Shown in pieces: positions 17,186 through 25,759 of a stretch of DNA of 49,296 nt. The DNA is from an uncultured Collinsella sp. (GTDB lineage: Bacteria > Actinomycetota > Coriobacteriia > Coriobacteriales > Coriobacteriaceae). The stretch's first letter is position 1, and the number at the start of each line of letters is the position of its first letter. The stretch is taken from the NCBI GenBank assembly GCA_900542965.1, contig UQPY01000008.1, positions 1 to 49,296 of the forward strand, read 5' to 3'. The notes beneath the pieces were generated by a model. It worked only from the letters and a program-made list of their open reading frames with translations, ran no database searches and was not told the DNA's origin. The translations under genes and the position numbers were made by a program.

Positions 17186-18580
17186 TTACTTCTTGCTCTC
17201 GGGCAAGACCAGATCCACGGCAGCGTCCTTGGCAGCATCGATGTGCTGAGCCACGACCGGCGTCTGCGGAAGGATCAGGTTAAGGACAATGGCCATGATG
17301 GCGGTGGGGGTTACGGCATTGGAGCCGATGACGGTGGGCACCCAGGTGGGCATACCCTCACCGGCAAGGCAACCGCTGGCCATCCAGATACCCAGGCCAA
17401 AGACGACGGAGGTACCGACGATGGTGGTAGTGCGCTGCGTGAGGCCCTCGCGGGTGAACATGCGCACGCCGTTCATGGTGATGGTGCCAAAGACGCCGAC
17501 GGTCGCGCCGCCGATGACGGGCTGCGGGATAGCGGAAAGGACGGCAGAGAGCTGCGGGAACAGGCCGGCGATGGCAAAGACGGCCGCGATGATCACAAAG
17601 ACCCACTTGTTGACGACCTTGTTGGAGCAGATGATGCCCACGTTCTGGCCAAGGGCGCTGGTGGGAAGACCGCCCAGCAGGCCGCCGACCATAGAGGTGA
17701 GGCCCTGGGACACGATAGCGCCGGAGAGCTCGCGCTCGGTGGGCATACGGTCGATGGAGCCCAGGCAGGCGGCGGAGACGTCACCGATAACCTGGATGGC
17801 AACCATGGGGAACACGACGGCGAGGGTAATGCAGACCTCGGGATCAAACTCGAGCGCGTAGGGCATGAGCTTGGGAAGAGCGAAGACCTGAGCGGTGGCG
17901 ACGCTGGAGAAGTCGATCATGCCAAAGGGGATCGAAACGATCATGCCAACGATCATGCCAAAGAACACGGATCCCAGCTTGAGCGTGCCCTTGCCAAAGT
18001 TGGCGAGCGCAAAGACCACGGCGAAGGTGATAAGAGCGACGCACCATGCCTGCGGGGTGCCCCACAACGGCGTGCCCATGCCACCGGCCATGTATTTGAC
18101 GGCCGTGGGATAGAGAGAGACACCAATGGAGAAGATGACCGTGCCGGTCACGACGGGCGGGAACAGCCACTTAATCTTGCTGTAGGCCAGACCAAAGAGG
18201 ACCGCGACGGCACCGCCAACGATCTCGCCGCCCAGCAGCGCGCCAAAACTAAAGCCCGAGGCGCCCATGGCCTGAAGGGCCGGCAGGAACGCGAACGAAA
18301 CGCCCATGACGATGGGCAGGCCGCCGCCAATGCGACGGAAGGGAGCGAAGGCCTGAAGGGCCGTGTCGATCGCCGAAAGAATGAGTGCAACCTGAATGAT
18401 GTCGGTGCTCTGCTGGCTATTAAAGCCGTAGACGCCGGCCATGATGACCGCCGGGGTAATGATGCCGGCAAACGATGCCAGTACATGCTGAAGGGCACAC
18501 GGGATCATTTCCTTAACGGGCGGCATGCCTTCGCGAGTGAACAGGGCTTCAGTGCCGTTCGTAACCGTCTCCTGGGTCAT
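17186..18580 (-). CDS. NCS2 family nucleobase (urate/xanthine-type) permease
   Basis: This 464-residue integral membrane transporter has about 12-14 hydrophobic helices and belongs to the nucleobase:cation symporter-2 family. The family's QN-x-G signature appears as ALGQNVGIICSNKVVN. The glutamate of the central motif is in the PTERELSGAIV region. The ATG at 18580 (MTQETVTNG) has GGTGG 5-6 bases upstream; a longer upstream frame is rejected. It is the first gene of the cluster, so import probably precedes catabolism. Urate, xanthine and uracil carriers of this family are hard to tell apart. The cluster context favours urate or xanthine. Confidence 0.85.
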   Translation of the reverse strand: MTQETVTNGTEALFTREGMPPVKEMIPCALQHVLASFAGIITPAVIMAGVYGFNSQQSTDIIQVALILSAIDTALQAFAPFRRIGGGLPIVMGVSFAFLPALQAMGASGFSFGALLGGEIVGGAVAVLFGLAYSKIKWLFPPVVTGTVIFSIGVSLYPTAVKYMAGGMGTPLWGTPQAWCVALITFAVVFALANFGKGTLKLGSVFFGMIVGMIVSIPFGMIDFSSVATAQVFALPKLMPYALEFDPEVCITLAVVFPMVAIQVIGDVSAACLGSIDRMPTERELSGAIVSQGLTSMVGGLLGGLPTSALGQNVGIICSNKVVNKWVFVIIAAVFAIAGLFPQLSAVLSAIPQPVIGGATVGVFGTITMNGVRMFTREGLTQRTTTIVGTSVVFGLGIWMASGCLAGEGMPTWVPTVIGSNAVTPTAIMAIVLNLILPQTPVVAQHIDAAKDAAVDLVLPESKK

Positions 18581-18931
18581 TTGACCACCAATCCTCGAAA
18601 TAGTTGTTTTCGCATCTAACGCTCTATTGTGACGCAGTGCGGGGTTGAGGTTGTGCCTTCGTTGCATATCGTATTAAAGATGATTCTCATTCTCAATAAT
18701 AATTTTTTGTTATCAGACTATTCTTCAGCTGAGATAATGCATTTCCGCAGGTCAGGAAAGTGTCTGGTCAAAATGACATCTTACTTTTCTTTTGGTCAAC
18801 CGTTTACCGCTAAATTCCTACCGTTCGTCTGTATTACGCAATGTACCTGCGGATATACGAGATGATGAGCAGCGTGTTACCATGATAAAAAATTGTTATG
18901 AACACTTCGATAGAACCCAAAGGAGTTGCCC
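18581..18931. promoter_or_regulatory. Divergent control region between permease and YheO-like regulator
   Basis: This AT-richer 351-bp stretch separates the permease (minus) from the regulator (plus) and must hold both promoters. At 18681-18695 TGATTCTCATTCTCA fits a Fur 7-1-7 box at 11 of 14 positions. The T-rich segment ATAATTTTTT follows it. I cannot assign clear -10/-35 pairs and see no gene. Confidence 0.5.
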
Positions 18932-19588
18932 GTGAACGAGACCGTACGCCGCTTTTTGCCGATGGTCGATTTCCTGGAGCAGGTACTCGGTAAGAACAGC
19001 GAAATCGTGCTGCACGATTTCTCGGATCCCGACCACGCCATCGTCGATATTCGCAACGGCATCGTGAGCGGCCGTAAGGTCGGCGGTCCCGCCACCGATC
19101 TGGCACTCAAGATCATGCACGATGGTAAATATCGCGATCTGCCGTTCATTACGGGCTACGAAGGCCGCGGTGCCGGTGGCAAGACGCTGGAGTCGGCGAC
19201 GTACTTCATTCGCGAGGACGGCGAGATCGTCGGCATGCTCTGCGTCAACACCGATCTTTCGGCCGTGCGCAACATCAGTGCCATGGCCCAGCAGCTTATG
19301 GCCTGCTTTGACGCCGCTCCCGCACGCACCGAGCCCTCCCCCATCGAGGTCGAAAGCCTTTCGGAGTCCACGCAGGAGCTCATCGACCGCAGTATTTCCG
19401 AGCTGCTGAGCGCTCGCGGGCTGGATGTGACGTCGCTTGGTCAAAGCGACCGCGTGGACGTCATTCGCCACCTCAACGGCAACGGAGTGTTCATGCTCAA
19501 GGGCGCCGTAGCCTGCGCCGCCACCGCACTGGGCATCTCGGAGCCCAGCGTCTACCGCTACCTGCAAAAAGTCCGCAAGGAAGGCTAA
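18932..19588 (+). CDS. YheO/DauR-like transcriptional regulator (PAS-like plus HTH)
   Basis: This is a 218-residue regulator. The N-terminal two thirds match the YheO-like PAS domain (FLEQVLGKNSEIVLHDF, VGGPATDLAL, EIVGMLCVNTDLS). The C-terminus is the HTH_22-type helix-turn-helix (GAVACAATALGISEPSVYRY). The start is GTG at 18932, preceded at 6 bases by AAAGGAG; a TTG six bases further 5' overlaps the binding site. YheO-like proteins sense small ligands; DauR, one member, represses D-arginine use. Divergent placement beside the purine permease makes it the likely local regulator, with a purine as inferred ligand. Confidence 0.87.
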   Translation: MNETVRRFLPMVDFLEQVLGKNSEIVLHDFSDPDHAIVDIRNGIVSGRKVGGPATDLALKIMHDGKYRDLPFITGYEGRGAGGKTLESATYFIREDGEIVGMLCVNTDLSAVRNISAMAQQLMACFDAAPARTEPSPIEVESLSESTQELIDRSISELLSARGLDVTSLGQSDRVDVIRHLNGNGVFMLKGAVACAATALGISEPSVYRYLQKVRKEG

Positions 19589-19611
19589 CCCGCTGGCTCC
19601 TTGGGGACGGA

Positions 19612-19628
19612 GGAAAACGGATCATTTT
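19612..19628 (+). repeat. Short repeat related to the arms at 20291-20362
   Basis: A 17-base block, GGAAAACGGATCATTTT, preceded by GGGGACGGA, matches exactly the reverse complement of 20291-20307 and differs by one base from 20346-20362. It lies just after the regulator stop codon. Confidence 0.6.
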
Positions 19629-19644
19629 TGTCGCATCGCTTGAC

Positions 19645-19684
19645 AAAAGACCCTGCAGTTCACACGCACTGCAGGGTCTTTTTG
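19645..19684. terminator. Bidirectional terminator between regulator and ridA
   Basis: AGACCCTGCAG and CTGCAGGGTCT form an 11-bp perfect stem (19648-19658 with 19669-19679). It is flanked by TTTTT on the plus strand and TTTTG on the minus strand, so it serves both converging genes. Confidence 0.88.
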
Positions 19685-19712
19685 CATGTCATGTTTAGTT
19701 GTTGCCAACGCC

Positions 19713-20090
19713 TTAGAGAGCGGCGACGACCTCGATCTCGACCAGACCGCCGGCCGGAAGGGCGGCAACCTGGAAAGCGCTGCGCGCGGGGAACGGAGCC
19801 TCGAACTTGGAGGCGTAGATCTCGTTCACGGCAGCGAAGTCGGCAATGTCGGCCAGATAGACCGTGGTCTTAACGACATCGGCAAAGGTGGCGCCGGCAG
19901 CGGTCAGCAGGGCCTCAACGTTAGCAAGGGACTGCTTAGCCTGGGCCTCGACGCCCTCGGGCATCTTGCCGGTTGCGGGGTCGATGCCCAGCTGGCCGGA
20001 CAGGAACACCATGTTGCCGGTCTGGATGCCGGGGGAATACGGGCCGATGGCTGCAGGTGCGTTATCGGAAGACACGACGGTCTTGCTCAT
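19713..20090 (-). CDS. ridA: RidA family enamine/imine deaminase
   Basis: This 125-residue Rid protein hydrolyses reactive 2-aminoacrylate-type enamines released by PLP enzymes, acting as a cytosolic trimer. Family signatures are GPYSPGIQTGNMVFLSGQL near the N-terminus, VVKTTVYLADIADFAAVNE, and the C-terminal PARSAFQVAALPAGGLVEIE, where the arginine is the substrate-carboxylate ligand. The ATG has GGAG upstream. The gene is monocistronic. Its place beside the purine genes may be chance, although some Rid-group proteins work in nitrogen-compound catabolism. Confidence 0.93.
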   Translation of the reverse strand: MSKTVVSSDNAPAAIGPYSPGIQTGNMVFLSGQLGIDPATGKMPEGVEAQAKQSLANVEALLTAAGATFADVVKTTVYLADIADFAAVNEIYASKFEAPFPARSAFQVAALPAGGLVEIEVVAAL

Positions 20091-20468
20091 GTTTTTCTCC
20101 TTACGATCAGATAGAGAGCGTGAGCGCGGCGTTCACACCGGGAGGCACAATTCGGTCTGAACACCGCGCTTGATTTGGGATAGTACTCAAGGTTTCCGCG
20201 CGATGCAAGATTATTATCACGTTGCGAGAATATTTTATCGCCCAACGGTGCCTGTCGGCCGCTGAACGGCACGACCGGACAGTGAAGCTCAAAATGATCC
20301 GTTTTCCTCCGCCACCTATGGATCACCTGATCCGATGGGAACGAAGGGAAACGGATCATTTTTGCTGCAAGGGCTGCTGAAGACTTTATCCTGCTTGGAG
20401 CACGGGCGTCGCCCGCCGCGACGGCACCACTATACTTTTGAGTATCTGAGCATTTTGAAAGGCAGGAT
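20091..20468. other. Intergenic region with an inverted repeat, no gene
   Basis: This 378-bp gap between divergent ridA and the U32 gene holds the inverted repeat at 20291-20362. A TATACT at about 20431 could be a -10 for the U32 gene, but its -35 is poor. I see no reading frame with protein-like character. Confidence 0.5.
20291..20362. repeat. Inverted repeat with 17-bp arms
   Basis: The arms 20291-20307 and 20346-20362 pair with one mismatch. GGATC and GATCC inside can pair as well. The same 17-base block recurs at 19612-19628, so this is a dispersed small repeat. Confidence 0.65.
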
Positions 20469-22961
20469 ATGACCGCAACCGCCAGTAGAACCACCAACCG
20501 CAGACCCGAGCTCTTGGCACCCGCCGGAGGCCCGGAGCCCTTTGCCGCCGCGCTTGCTGCCGGGGCAGACGCCATCTACTGCGGCATGGGCAGCTTCAAC
20601 GCCCGCCGCAAGGCCACCAACTTTACCGACGAGGCCTTTGAGCAAGCCTGCCGAGCCGCACATCTAGCCGGGTCGCGCGTCTACGTCACGGTCAACATCG
20701 TCATCAAGCAGTCCGAGATGAGCGATGCGCTGCAACTCGTCCATCGCTGCTCCACGCTGGGCGCCGACGCCTTTATCATCCAGGACTGGGGCCTGTTCTT
20801 TGAGGTCAAGCGCACCATGCCCGGCATCGAGACGCACATCTCAACCCAGGCGAACATCCACGACGACCGTGGAACCCTTTGGTGCCGCGAGCAGGGCGCC
20901 GACCGCGTGACCCTCTCGCGCGAGCTTTCCATCGACGAGATTGCCGCCATTCACGATGCCGCGCCCGATGTGGACCTGGAGGTCTTTAGCCACGGTGCCA
21001 TCTGCTTTTGCTACTCGGGTCTGTGCCTGCTGTCGAGCTTTGCCATGGCGGGCCGCTCGGCCAACCGCGGCATGTGCGCTCAGCCCTGTCGCCTGCCCTA
21101 CGAGCTAATTGACGAGAACGGCCGCTCGCTCTCCCCTGCCGGACGCGAGCGCGCGTTGTGCCCGCGCGACACCAACACTTCGCAGCTTGTTCGCCGTCTG
21201 TATGACGCCGGCGCCGCATCGCTCAAGCTCGAGGGCCGCATGAAGGCCCCCGATTACGTGTATTCCATCGTCGACGTGTATCGTCATCAGATTGATGACA
21301 TGCTGGCCGATGTTTCGACCTCTAAGGATGAGGATGCGGCCCGCCAGCGACAGCTCAAGCGCTGCTTTAACCGCGACTTTACGCACGCCTACCAAGACGG
21401 TACCTCGGGTGACGAGATGATGAGCTACGAGCGCTCCAACAACCGCGGCCAGATCGTGGGCACGGTGCTGGGCAGCCGCCCGGCCAACCGCGATGTGCGC
21501 GGCCTCAAGCCCGACGACCGCCGTCGGCGCGCCGCCATCGCCCGCATTGAGTTGTTTGAGCCCGTGGGCAAGGGCGACCTGCTGGAGCTTCGCCACGATA
21601 ACGAGTTTGACCAGTTCCTGACCACCATTGCCGCCGATGATGCCGCCGCCGGTGACATCATCGAGTGCCGCGTGCCTCGCAGCATGCCCGAGGGCTGCCG
21701 CGTGCGCGTGATTCGAAGCCAGCGCGCCATTGACGCTGCCGGCGCCGCGCTCAAGCGCGATGTGCTGCGCCGCCGCGCCGTTGATGTAACCGTTGTGGCG
21801 CGTTTGGGCGAACCGTTTGCCGTCACGCTTACTTGCTGCGACGCCCCTTCGCTTACGGCCACGGCCACGGGCTTTACCGTCGAGGCCGCCAAGACCCGCG
21901 CGGTCGAGGCGTCCGATCTGGTAGAGCATGTGGGCCGCATGGGGTCCTCGCCCTTTGAGTCCGCGAGCTTTGATGTGGCGCTCGATAAGGGCTGCGGCAT
22001 GGGCTTCTCCGCTGTGCACAAGGTGCGCGCCGCCGCCTGCAAGGCGCTGGAGGAGGCCATTCTGGCACCGTATGACGAGCGTGCCCGCACGCTCGAGCTG
22101 CCGGTGCTCGACAAATGTACGCGGCCCATGCCCGAGCACTACCGCGACGAGCCGCAGATCTGCGCCACCGTCACCTCGCTCGAGGCCGCCGAGGCAGCGC
22201 GAGCGGAGGGTGCAACGCGCATCTACATGACCACCGACGCGCTCGATGCGGCCGAGCTCTCCCCCGCCGATGCGTTTGAGCAGGGCATCGTGCCCGTGCT
22301 CGACGAGGTCTGCCGTGCCGTTGACCACGAGCGCGTCGACCCGTGGGTTGTTGCCGGCGCCACGGTCGCTATTGGCAACATCTCTGAGCTTGCCCTGGCC
22401 GCCCAGGTTGGCGCCACGGCCGAGATTCGCTCTTGCCTGCCGGTGCACAACACGCCCTGCATGGAGGCGCTTGCCGAGCGCGGGGCCGGTGCGTTTTGGC
22501 TCTCGCCCGAGATCACGCTCGACGAGATTGTCTCGTTCGGCGCCGCCGCGCCCGCGACTCTGGGCATCACCGTCTTTGGCCGCCCACGCGTCATGACAAG
22601 CGAGCATTGCATTCTGCAGGTTGCCAACGGCTGCATCCACGATTGCGCCAACTGCCGCCTGCGTGCCCGCAAGCTCTCGCTCAAGAATATCGACGGCAAG
22701 GTCATGCCCGTACGCACCGACATCCATGGCCGCTCTCGCTTGTACGATGCTTACCCCATCGACCTCACGCCGCAGGTACCGCAGTTGCTCGACGCCGGCG
22801 TCCGTCGTCTTATGGTCGACGGAACCTTGCTCGAGGCCGATGAGATTGGCCGTGCCGTCGCTCGCGTCCGTCGCGCCGTCGAGGCGGCTCAAGCCGGCCG
22901 CAAGCCCGCCGCCCGCCTGCGCGGCGCCACCTCGGGCTGCATGTTTGTGGGAATTAGCTAA
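20469..22961 (+). CDS. U32 family peptidase / RlhA-like protein
   Basis: This is an 830-residue U32 protein. It starts with the family's LLAPAGGPEPFAAALAAGADA. The U32 signature EVFSHGAICFCYSGLCLLSS is at about residue 175, followed by GRSANRGMCAQPCRLPYEL with conserved cysteines. The middle part resembles the DUF3656 collagenase-like region. The C-terminus has a cysteine cluster (CILQVANGCIHDCANCRL). Some U32 proteins hydroxylate RNA (RlhA on 23S rRNA, TrhP on tRNA) using an iron-sulfur cluster. The cysteines and the pseudouridine synthase gene 15 bp downstream make an RNA-modification role plausible. AAAGGCAGG precedes the ATG. Confidence 0.85.
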   Translation: MTATASRTTNRRPELLAPAGGPEPFAAALAAGADAIYCGMGSFNARRKATNFTDEAFEQACRAAHLAGSRVYVTVNIVIKQSEMSDALQLVHRCSTLGADAFIIQDWGLFFEVKRTMPGIETHISTQANIHDDRGTLWCREQGADRVTLSRELSIDEIAAIHDAAPDVDLEVFSHGAICFCYSGLCLLSSFAMAGRSANRGMCAQPCRLPYELIDENGRSLSPAGRERALCPRDTNTSQLVRRLYDAGAASLKLEGRMKAPDYVYSIVDVYRHQIDDMLADVSTSKDEDAARQRQLKRCFNRDFTHAYQDGTSGDEMMSYERSNNRGQIVGTVLGSRPANRDVRGLKPDDRRRRAAIARIELFEPVGKGDLLELRHDNEFDQFLTTIAADDAAAGDIIECRVPRSMPEGCRVRVIRSQRAIDAAGAALKRDVLRRRAVDVTVVARLGEPFAVTLTCCDAPSLTATATGFTVEAAKTRAVEASDLVEHVGRMGSSPFESASFDVALDKGCGMGFSAVHKVRAAACKALEEAILAPYDERARTLELPVLDKCTRPMPEHYRDEPQICATVTSLEAAEAARAEGATRIYMTTDALDAAELSPADAFEQGIVPVLDEVCRAVDHERVDPWVVAGATVAIGNISELALAAQVGATAEIRSCLPVHNTPCMEALAERGAGAFWLSPEITLDEIVSFGAAAPATLGITVFGRPRVMTSEHCILQVANGCIHDCANCRLRARKLSLKNIDGKVMPVRTDIHGRSRLYDAYPIDLTPQVPQLLDAGVRRLMVDGTLLEADEIGRAVARVRRAVEAAQAGRKPAARLRGATSGCMFVGIS

Positions 22962-22976
22962 TCGAAAGGCTTACAC

Positions 22977-23636
22977 GTGAACGAAGAACCTCAAGTCCTC
23001 TACTGCGACGCCTGGCTCATGGCTATCGATAAGCCTGCCGGCTTGATCGTCCACGGTGACGGCACCGGCGAGCGCACACTTACCGACTACGCCAGCGACC
23101 TGCTGCTGGCGATGGGCGACGGCTTTGCCGCGACCGACATGCAACCGCTCAACCGCTTGGACCGCGACACCACCGGCGTGGTGTTGTTCTCGCTCGACAA
23201 GCGGACGCAGCCCGCTTTTGACCAGATGGTCATCGACCACGCATTCGAAAAGCACTATCTGGCGCTCGCCGAGGGCAAGATCGACTGGAACGAAAAGCTC
23301 ATCGACAAGCCCATCGCCCGCGACCGCCACGACAGCCGCAAGATGCGCGTCGGCGCCAGCGGCAAGCCGTCTCAGACGCGCGTCAAGGTACTCAAGCGCC
23401 TTAAGAGCCGCCGAGGCCTGCCCGCGCGTTCGTATATCGATGTTGAGCTGCTCACCGGCCGCAAGCATCAGATTCGCGTGCACCTGGCCAGCGAGCGTCA
23501 CCCCCTGGTTGGCGACGACCTGTACGGAACGCCGCGCCCCTGCGGCCTGATGCTCCACGCCCACAGCGTGTCCTTCACGCATCCCGTAACCGGCGAGCAC
23601 ATCCACATCGAAGCCCCCTGCCCCTGGGAGCCCTAA
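22977..23636 (+). CDS. RluA family pseudouridine synthase
   Basis: This 219-residue enzyme isomerises uridine in rRNA or tRNA. The catalytic motif is PLNRLDRDTTG with the active Asp. ELLTGRKHQIRVHLA and the closing GLMLHAHSVSFTHPVTGE are typical of RluA proteins. There is no N-terminal S4 domain, so it is a short type. The start is GTG at 22977, preceded by GAAAGG. It follows the U32 gene by 15 bp and is probably cotranscribed. The target nucleotide is unknown. Confidence 0.92.
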   Translation: MNEEPQVLYCDAWLMAIDKPAGLIVHGDGTGERTLTDYASDLLLAMGDGFAATDMQPLNRLDRDTTGVVLFSLDKRTQPAFDQMVIDHAFEKHYLALAEGKIDWNEKLIDKPIARDRHDSRKMRVGASGKPSQTRVKVLKRLKSRRGLPARSYIDVELLTGRKHQIRVHLASERHPLVGDDLYGTPRPCGLMLHAHSVSFTHPVTGEHIHIEAPCPWEP

Positions 23637-23675
23637 ACCACCACAATGGGGACAGGCACCTTTGTGGTGGTTTAG
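23633..23675. repeat. 14-bp inverted repeat around GGGGACAGG core
   Basis: CTAAACCACCACAA (23633-23646) pairs perfectly with TTGTGGTGGTTTAG (23662-23675). The loop is TGGGGACAGGCACCT. The pseudouridine synthase stop codon is inside the left arm. It may double as a terminator, though no T-run follows. Confidence 0.7.
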
Positions 23676-23696
23676 GCCTTGGCCTGCCCCCTGTCG

Positions 23697-24443
23697 CTAG
23701 ACCGTGATGACGTTGTCCATCGACTGGTACTTGGCGGGAACCTCGCCCGCGGTAATGATCGTTGCATCGCGGAAGTCCGCGAACTTGATGGGCGCCACCA
23801 TGCCAAATTTACTGGCATCCGAGATTACGAAGCGTTTGGCCGTATGGCGCATAGAGATGCGCTTAACCTGCGCCTCCTCGATATCGGGCGCCGTGAAGCC
23901 CTGCTCGGCGGCAATGCCGTTAGAACCCCAAAAGCCACAATTGAAGTTGTAGCGGTCCAGGGTTGCCAAGGCATCGGGGCCAACGAGCGCCTCGGTCTCG
24001 GGTTTGAGCTCGCCGCCCAGCACCACGGTACGCATGCCGCGCAAAGCAAGGTGCTGAGCATGGAGCACGGAATCGGTCAAATAGGTGACACCTTCAAGGT
24101 GTGGAAGATGCTCGATGAGCTTGAGGGTCGTCGAGCCCGAATCGATGTACACAAAGCTCTCGGGCTCCACTAGGGCCGCCGCACGGGCACAGATACGCTC
24201 CTTGTCGTCGTTGTGGAGGTCGCTGCGCTCGCTGATCGTCAGGTCGCGCGTCACGTGTGCGCGCTCAAGGCTCGTCGCGCCTCCATGCACTTTGGCAATG
24301 CGGTGCGCGCGATCGAGCGTTTGCAGGTCACGGCGAATGGTGGACGGCGTCACGCCCAAGGCCTCGGCAAGCTCTGGCACGGTAACCGAGCCAGCCTGCT
24401 GCACCATCGACACGATTGCGTTGAGCCTATCTTCCGCAAGCAT
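23697..24443 (-). CDS. DeoR/GlpR family transcriptional regulator
   Basis: This is a 248-residue sugar-metabolism repressor. The N-terminal DeoR helix-turn-helix is VPELAEALGVTPSTIRRDL, followed by the family's KVHGGAT. The C-terminal DeoRC sensor domain has DSGSTTLKLIEHL and LGGELKPETEALVG. The effector is usually a sugar phosphate. It starts 3 bp after the oxidoreductase stop and shares its operon. The phased repeat at 25580-25710 upstream of the operon is the likely operator, giving autoregulation. Confidence 0.93.
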   Translation of the reverse strand: MLAEDRLNAIVSMVQQAGSVTVPELAEALGVTPSTIRRDLQTLDRAHRIAKVHGGATSLERAHVTRDLTISERSDLHNDDKERICARAAALVEPESFVYIDSGSTTLKLIEHLPHLEGVTYLTDSVLHAQHLALRGMRTVVLGGELKPETEALVGPDALATLDRYNFNCGFWGSNGIAAEQGFTAPDIEEAQVKRISMRHTAKRFVISDASKFGMVAPIKFADFRDATIITAGEVPAKYQSMDNVITV

Positions 24444-24446
24444 CGC

Positions 24447-25526
24447 TTACTCCTCCTCGGGGTACACGACTCCCCAATCGGCACGGAGCTTGGTCATGAG
24501 CTCCATAACATCAGAAGCATAGCCCAGAAGCTCCCGCTTCGAATCGTCGCCGGCAACGGCCCTCTCCAGGTCGGCCATCTCGTAGCACAGGGCATAGGCC
24601 TCGGTGCCAGCGTGGACCTCCTCCCGGTGACCGTCTGCAGTCCACACGATGGTCGCGTGATCGGCACGCGGATACTCGTTGACCTCGATATAGCACTTAT
24701 CGAAGCTGATGACCGAGCGCTTGGGCTGCTTGGAGTGGAGCGTAAGGCTCACGACGCCCAGCTGCTGCTCGGCATTACGGCAGACAATGCCGCCCGCGAC
24801 GTCGACACCGGTCTCACAGGTGTTGCCCAGAGACACGACCTCGGTGGGTTGGCTGGCCATAAACAGGCGCATGACGGAGAGCGCATACACGCCAATGTCG
24901 AGCATGGCGCCGCCGGCAAGATTGCGGTTGTAGAAGCGGTTGGTCAGGTCGCCGTACTCTTTGAAGCTACCAAAGTTAAGCTGGGCGAGGTTCATGCGAC
25001 CAAAGTCGCCGGCATCCATGCGGCGGTGCAGCTCCTGATACAGCGGCATGTGGAGCACCGTGGTGGCGTCCATGAGGACGACGTTGTGCTCGTTGGCAAT
25101 GGCACGGGCCTCTTCGAGCTCGGCGGAGTTGAGCGTGATGGCCTTCTCGCAGAGAACGTGCTTGCCGGCCGCCAGGGCGGCGCGCAGATAGGTGATATGG
25201 GTGTTGTGCGGGGTGGTGATGTAGACGGCGTCGATGTCAGGATCGGCGTAGAGATCCTCAACCGTGTCATAGACCTTCTCAACGCCATACTGTTCTGCAA
25301 AAGCCTGAGCCTTGGACAACGTGCGGTTGGCAACGCCCGCGAGCTTTCGGCCGGCAAGGGCAAGGGACTGAGCCATCTGGTTGGCAATAACGCCGCAACC
25401 GATCACAGCCCAACGGAGCTCGGGAGCCGTAAAGATGTCGTTAGGGAACGGCTTGTCCTGGACCGAAGCAAATGCTGCTTTGGCGGCTGCCGCGGCGTCG
25501 AGTGGAGCCTGCTTGGAATCTGCCAT
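24447..25526 (-). CDS. Gfo/Idh/MocA family NAD(P)-dependent oxidoreductase
   Basis: This 359-residue dehydrogenase has an N-terminal Rossmann domain (WAVIGCGVIANQMAQSLA) and the family's EKAITLN segment carrying the conserved Glu-Lys. A C-terminal alpha/beta domain contains GGAMLDIGVYALSVMRLF. The first about 35 residues form an extra N-terminal leader rich in Ala and Lys. The family oxidises or epimerises sugars and polyols; the substrate is not evident. It is the first gene of a two-gene operon with a DeoR regulator. Confidence 0.92.
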   Translation of the reverse strand: MADSKQAPLDAAAAAKAAFASVQDKPFPNDIFTAPELRWAVIGCGVIANQMAQSLALAGRKLAGVANRTLSKAQAFAEQYGVEKVYDTVEDLYADPDIDAVYITTPHNTHITYLRAALAAGKHVLCEKAITLNSAELEEARAIANEHNVVLMDATTVLHMPLYQELHRRMDAGDFGRMNLAQLNFGSFKEYGDLTNRFYNRNLAGGAMLDIGVYALSVMRLFMASQPTEVVSLGNTCETGVDVAGGIVCRNAEQQLGVVSLTLHSKQPKRSVISFDKCYIEVNEYPRADHATIVWTADGHREEVHAGTEAYALCYEMADLERAVAGDDSKRELLGYASDVMELMTKLRADWGVVYPEEE

Positions 25527-25579
25527 TATGTGTCTCCTGTGTCATAGAACGTCTTGCATTTCTGACAGCTCTATATTCG

Positions 25580-25710
25580 CACAAACACGCGCGTTTGTGC
25601 GCGTTTTTGCGTATCTCACCGCTAAACGGTCATTATTGCCCCGTAAACGGCGCATATATACGCATAGGTGCGTAATTAAACGCAATCTAACGCGCATAAA
25701 CGCGCACACA
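25580..25710. promoter_or_regulatory. Helically phased operator-like array upstream of the oxidoreductase-DeoR operon
   Basis: From 25651 to 25710 six consecutive 10-bp blocks each begin CGC or CGT with A/T-rich remainders. GTGCGCGTTTTTGCG (25597-25611) is an inverted copy of 25693-25707 with one mismatch. A further palindrome, CACAAAC/GTTTGTG, spans 25580-25599. The array lies 54-184 bp upstream of the oxidoreductase start and is a strong candidate binding site for the DeoR protein. Confidence 0.6.
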
Positions 25711-25759
25711 AGCAATTTATACAGCACGACCCGCTCATTTATGCTTACCCAGTTAGGGT

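Noticed and set aside
21105..22892. 595-codon minus-strand frame opposite the U32 gene
   Set aside because: Antisense shadow; composition rich in Gly/Ala/His with no recognisable domain.
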